Below, piece by piece: positions 62,508 to 64,000 of a DNA stretch of 64,000 nucleotides. The stretch spans positions 186,001 through 250,000 of the forward strand of contig JAAVJQ010000003.1 in NCBI GenBank assembly GCA_012038135.1. Reading direction: 5' to 3'. This DNA comes from Salinimicrobium nanhaiense (GTDB lineage Bacteria > Bacteroidota > Bacteroidia > Flavobacteriales > Flavobacteriaceae). The notes under the pieces were generated by a model. The model was not told the DNA's origin. It saw only the letters and a program-made list of their open reading frames with translations, and did not search any database. Position 1 is the first letter of the stretch. Every line of letters begins with the position of its first letter. Position numbers and translations under genes: made by a program.

Positions 62508-62529
62508 GTTCGAGTCTCGTCCAGACCGC
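62508..62529 (+). other. attR: right attachment repeat (tRNA-Asp 3' end remnant)
   Basis: Exact 22-bp copy of 27708-27729, without the rest of a tRNA. It is the displaced original 3' end of tRNA-Asp. Confidence 0.9.
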
Positions 62530-62542
62530 ATTAAGAAAAAGA

Positions 62543-62569
62543 AGCTCCTCATTCGAGGGGCTTTTTTTA
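62543..62569 (+). terminator. Original tRNA-Asp terminator
   Basis: GCTCCTC-ATTC-GAGGGGC stem followed by seven T, 14 bp after attR. Its place implies that it ended the tRNA-Asp transcript before the element arrived. Confidence 0.75.
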
Positions 62570-62753
62570 TGGGGTAAATTCTGGTAAGACTATCGGAGCT
62601 CCTACAATTACTGTAGTTGCTGAATCTCCATCTTCTTTATAGATTAAATTTCTTTTATTCCACTTCTTTCTTCTTTTCGTCAAGTTGTCAACTTTTTCTT
62701 TGCTAAAAGGGGCTTTTTAAGGGACCCCCTACAGAATAAAAAGGGACCCTCTC

Positions 62754-63941
62754 TTATACATGAGGATTCTCCTGTGATAAAGGCAATTCTACAACAAATT
62801 TCGCTCCTGTACCCGCTCCGTTGCTTAAAGCATAAACTTTTCCTTTGTGGGCATTTACTAGTTTTTTTACAATAGAAAGCCCTATGCCAGTAGAGTCTTC
62901 GCCTCCCGTGGGCTCCGCACTTAATGAGGTGTACTCTCGAAAAAGATTTTTCTTATCATCTTCCGTAAGACCTGGCCCCTGATCTTCTACAGAAATAACT
63001 GCCATATTAGTTTTCTCTTTTACTGTAACTACGATACTTTTTCCATAAGGAGAATATTTTATAGCATTATTAATGAGATTATCTACTACTTCAGTTAAAC
63101 GCTGGAAATCCCCAAAAATATTTCTTGTTTCTTCGATTTGAAGATCTATTTTCTGTTTTTTGTTTTTTGCGAGGTGAAGATTTGTAGCTACCACTCCTTC
63201 CACTAATTTTCCCAGATCGAGGGATTTTAGTCGAAGATGAATGTTTTCTTCATCCTGAAGGGCCGAGTCTAATAAATCGGTAATAGTCTTTGTCATTCTC
63301 TTCCCTGCGTCCTTTAATTGTTCTGCCATTTTATCAATCGCTTCAGGATTGTTTTTATTTTTCTGAATAATTTCAGCCATCATTGGTAAAATAGATAGGG
63401 GATTTTTAAGGTCATGTGCCGTGATATGCATTAATTGGTGTTTATCCCGAATTGCAGTTCTAGCCTCTAGGCGCAATTCCATTTGAAACATTACCAGATC
63501 GGCTAAATCCTGTAATACTTTCTTTTTTCTCGCTGAAAGCCTTCTGGGTTTTTTATCTATTATACAAAAGGTTCCTAAATTGTAGCCTTCTCTAGTTGCT
63601 AATGGAACGGCAGCATAAAACCTTAATCCAAATTCACCCGCGACTAAAGGATTTGCCAAGGTTCTAACATCTTTTTTTGCATCTTCTACAAGATAAAAAT
63701 CATCTGAAAGAATAGCTGAAGCACATAATCCAGGGGTCCTCTCTATCTGCTGGACATCAAGGCCGTGCTTACTTTTGAACCAAATCCTATCAGAGTCTAC
63801 TAATGATATAATGGCAATAGGCATTTCCAGAAGTTCTGCTGCCAACCTGGTAAATCTATCAAAAGTGCCATCGGCCGGTGTATCCAGTACTTCATATTTT
63901 TTTAAATTGGCTATTCTATCCTCTTCCCTGAATGATTTCAT
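62754..63941 (-). CDS. GAF domain sensor histidine kinase
   Basis: This 395-residue soluble kinase has an N-terminal leader (REEDRIANLKKYEVLDTP, typical of GAF kinases of this kind), a GAF domain (about 20-150: IISLVDSDRIWFKSKHG, GLCASAIL, FYAAVPLATREGYNLGTFCI), HisKA with acceptor His in ITAHDLKNPLSIL (about 172-184), and HATPase (NLINNAIKYSP, VEDQGPGL, STGIGLSIVKKLV). No response regulator is adjacent in the window. It lies outside the element and was probably next to tRNA-Asp before the insertion. The signal is unknown. Confidence 0.92.
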   Translation of the reverse strand: MKSFREEDRIANLKKYEVLDTPADGTFDRFTRLAAELLEMPIAIISLVDSDRIWFKSKHGLDVQQIERTPGLCASAILSDDFYLVEDAKKDVRTLANPLVAGEFGLRFYAAVPLATREGYNLGTFCIIDKKPRRLSARKKKVLQDLADLVMFQMELRLEARTAIRDKHQLMHITAHDLKNPLSILPMMAEIIQKNKNNPEAIDKMAEQLKDAGKRMTKTITDLLDSALQDEENIHLRLKSLDLGKLVEGVVATNLHLAKNKKQKIDLQIEETRNIFGDFQRLTEVVDNLINNAIKYSPYGKSIVVTVKEKTNMAVISVEDQGPGLTEDDKKNLFREYTSLSAEPTGGEDSTGIGLSIVKKLVNAHKGKVYALSNGAGTGAKFVVELPLSQENPHV

Positions 63942-64000
63942 ATTGCACTTCTAAGATTTAATAAAGTTAATATAATATTAAAGAATAGAAAGAACATCTC

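Larger units (their letters stand above)
27730..62529. mobile_element. Integrative mobilizable element carrying iron-uptake and polysaccharide-utilization modules
   Basis: The 34.8-kb interval is bounded by exact 22-bp repeats of the tRNA-Asp 3' end, with a tyrosine integrase 230 bp from the tRNA. It encodes a helicase, a Toprim primase, a MobC-like protein and a relaxase, but no visible conjugative pilus or VirB4/TraG-type genes, so transfer would need a helper. Cargo: TonB receptor/DUF4374/PepSY; IS110 relic; SGLT-galT-galK-regulator-SusCD-GH locus. The chromosomal repeat words common at 1.4-26 kb were not seen inside it. Right-end sequence 62437-62456 resembles the integrase-proximal repeats. 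A PUL acquired by two successive insertions is an alternative, but no second pair of repeats was found. Confidence 0.85.

Noticed and set aside
62508..62529. A second tRNA-Asp gene at the right end
   Set aside because: Only the 3' 22 bases are present; no D arm, anticodon arm or 5' acceptor strand precede them.
27730..62529. Self-transmissible conjugative element (ICE)
   Set aside because: No coupling protein, VirB4/TraG ATPase or pilus assembly genes are visible; only mobilization functions are present.

Overview
The window looks like a chromosome segment of a marine or soil flavobacterium (Bacteroidota, Flavobacteriaceae). Evidence: SusC/SusD genes, TonB-dependent receptors with CarboxypepD_reg-like N-termini, DUF4374/PepSY iron genes, a DinB + short DnaE mutagenesis cassette, and promoters of the Bacteroidota form TTTG-N19-TAnnTTTG (best seen before both tRNA genes). 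The genus cannot be fixed from sequence reading alone.

Left chromosomal part (1-27.7 kb): a BlaI/M56 (BlaR1-like) regulatory pair with its operators; an M20 dipeptidase; tRNA-Leu(TAG) followed by a transposase relic and a ~1.2 kb array built partly from copies of the tRNA 3' end; a promoter-to-terminator segment that may be a structured RNA; a PAS/GAF hybrid sensor kinase with its receiver protein; a DUF5602-like lipoprotein; a large PD40-propeller/amidohydrolase fusion; a two-gene McrBC-type restriction system; the dinB/dnaE-like pair behind a palindromic operator; thioredoxin; a DUF58 protein; and tRNA-Asp(GTC). The gaps here are full of short interspersed repeated words.

Integrated element (27.7-62.5 kb): the last 21 bases of tRNA-Asp plus one more base are repeated exactly at 62508-62529, about 34.8 kb away, and a tyrosine integrase sits directly beside the tRNA. 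The interval is therefore an integrated, mobilizable element. In order it holds: integrase with arm-type repeats; a TonB receptor/DUF4374/PepSY iron-uptake module bracketed by ~125-bp direct repeats; a frameshifted IS110 transposase with a possible bridge-RNA region; a replication/mobilization block (SF3-like helicase, iteron cluster, Toprim primase, hairpin resembling oriT, MobC, relaxase, membrane protein); and a 20-kb polysaccharide utilization locus (PUL).

The PUL has an SGLT-type sugar symporter, galT, galK, a Nudix-type AraR/NrtR-like regulator, SusC, SusD, two paralogous GH5-like lipo/secreted enzymes, six GH43 or GH43-like enzymes and a lipoprotein aldose 1-epimerase. Together they suggest capture and depolymerization of an arabinose- and galactose-containing plant or algal polysaccharide, with galactose fed into the Leloir pathway. 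A short repeated dyad (GTAnnTnnTAC) lies before the symporter, galK/regulator and susC and may be the regulator's operator.

Right flank (62.5-64 kb): the leftover tRNA-Asp 3' end with its original terminator, then a GAF histidine kinase. The most interesting result is the cargo: a complete sugar-utilization locus on a compact mobilizable element that carries its own replication and mobilization genes but no visible conjugation machinery.
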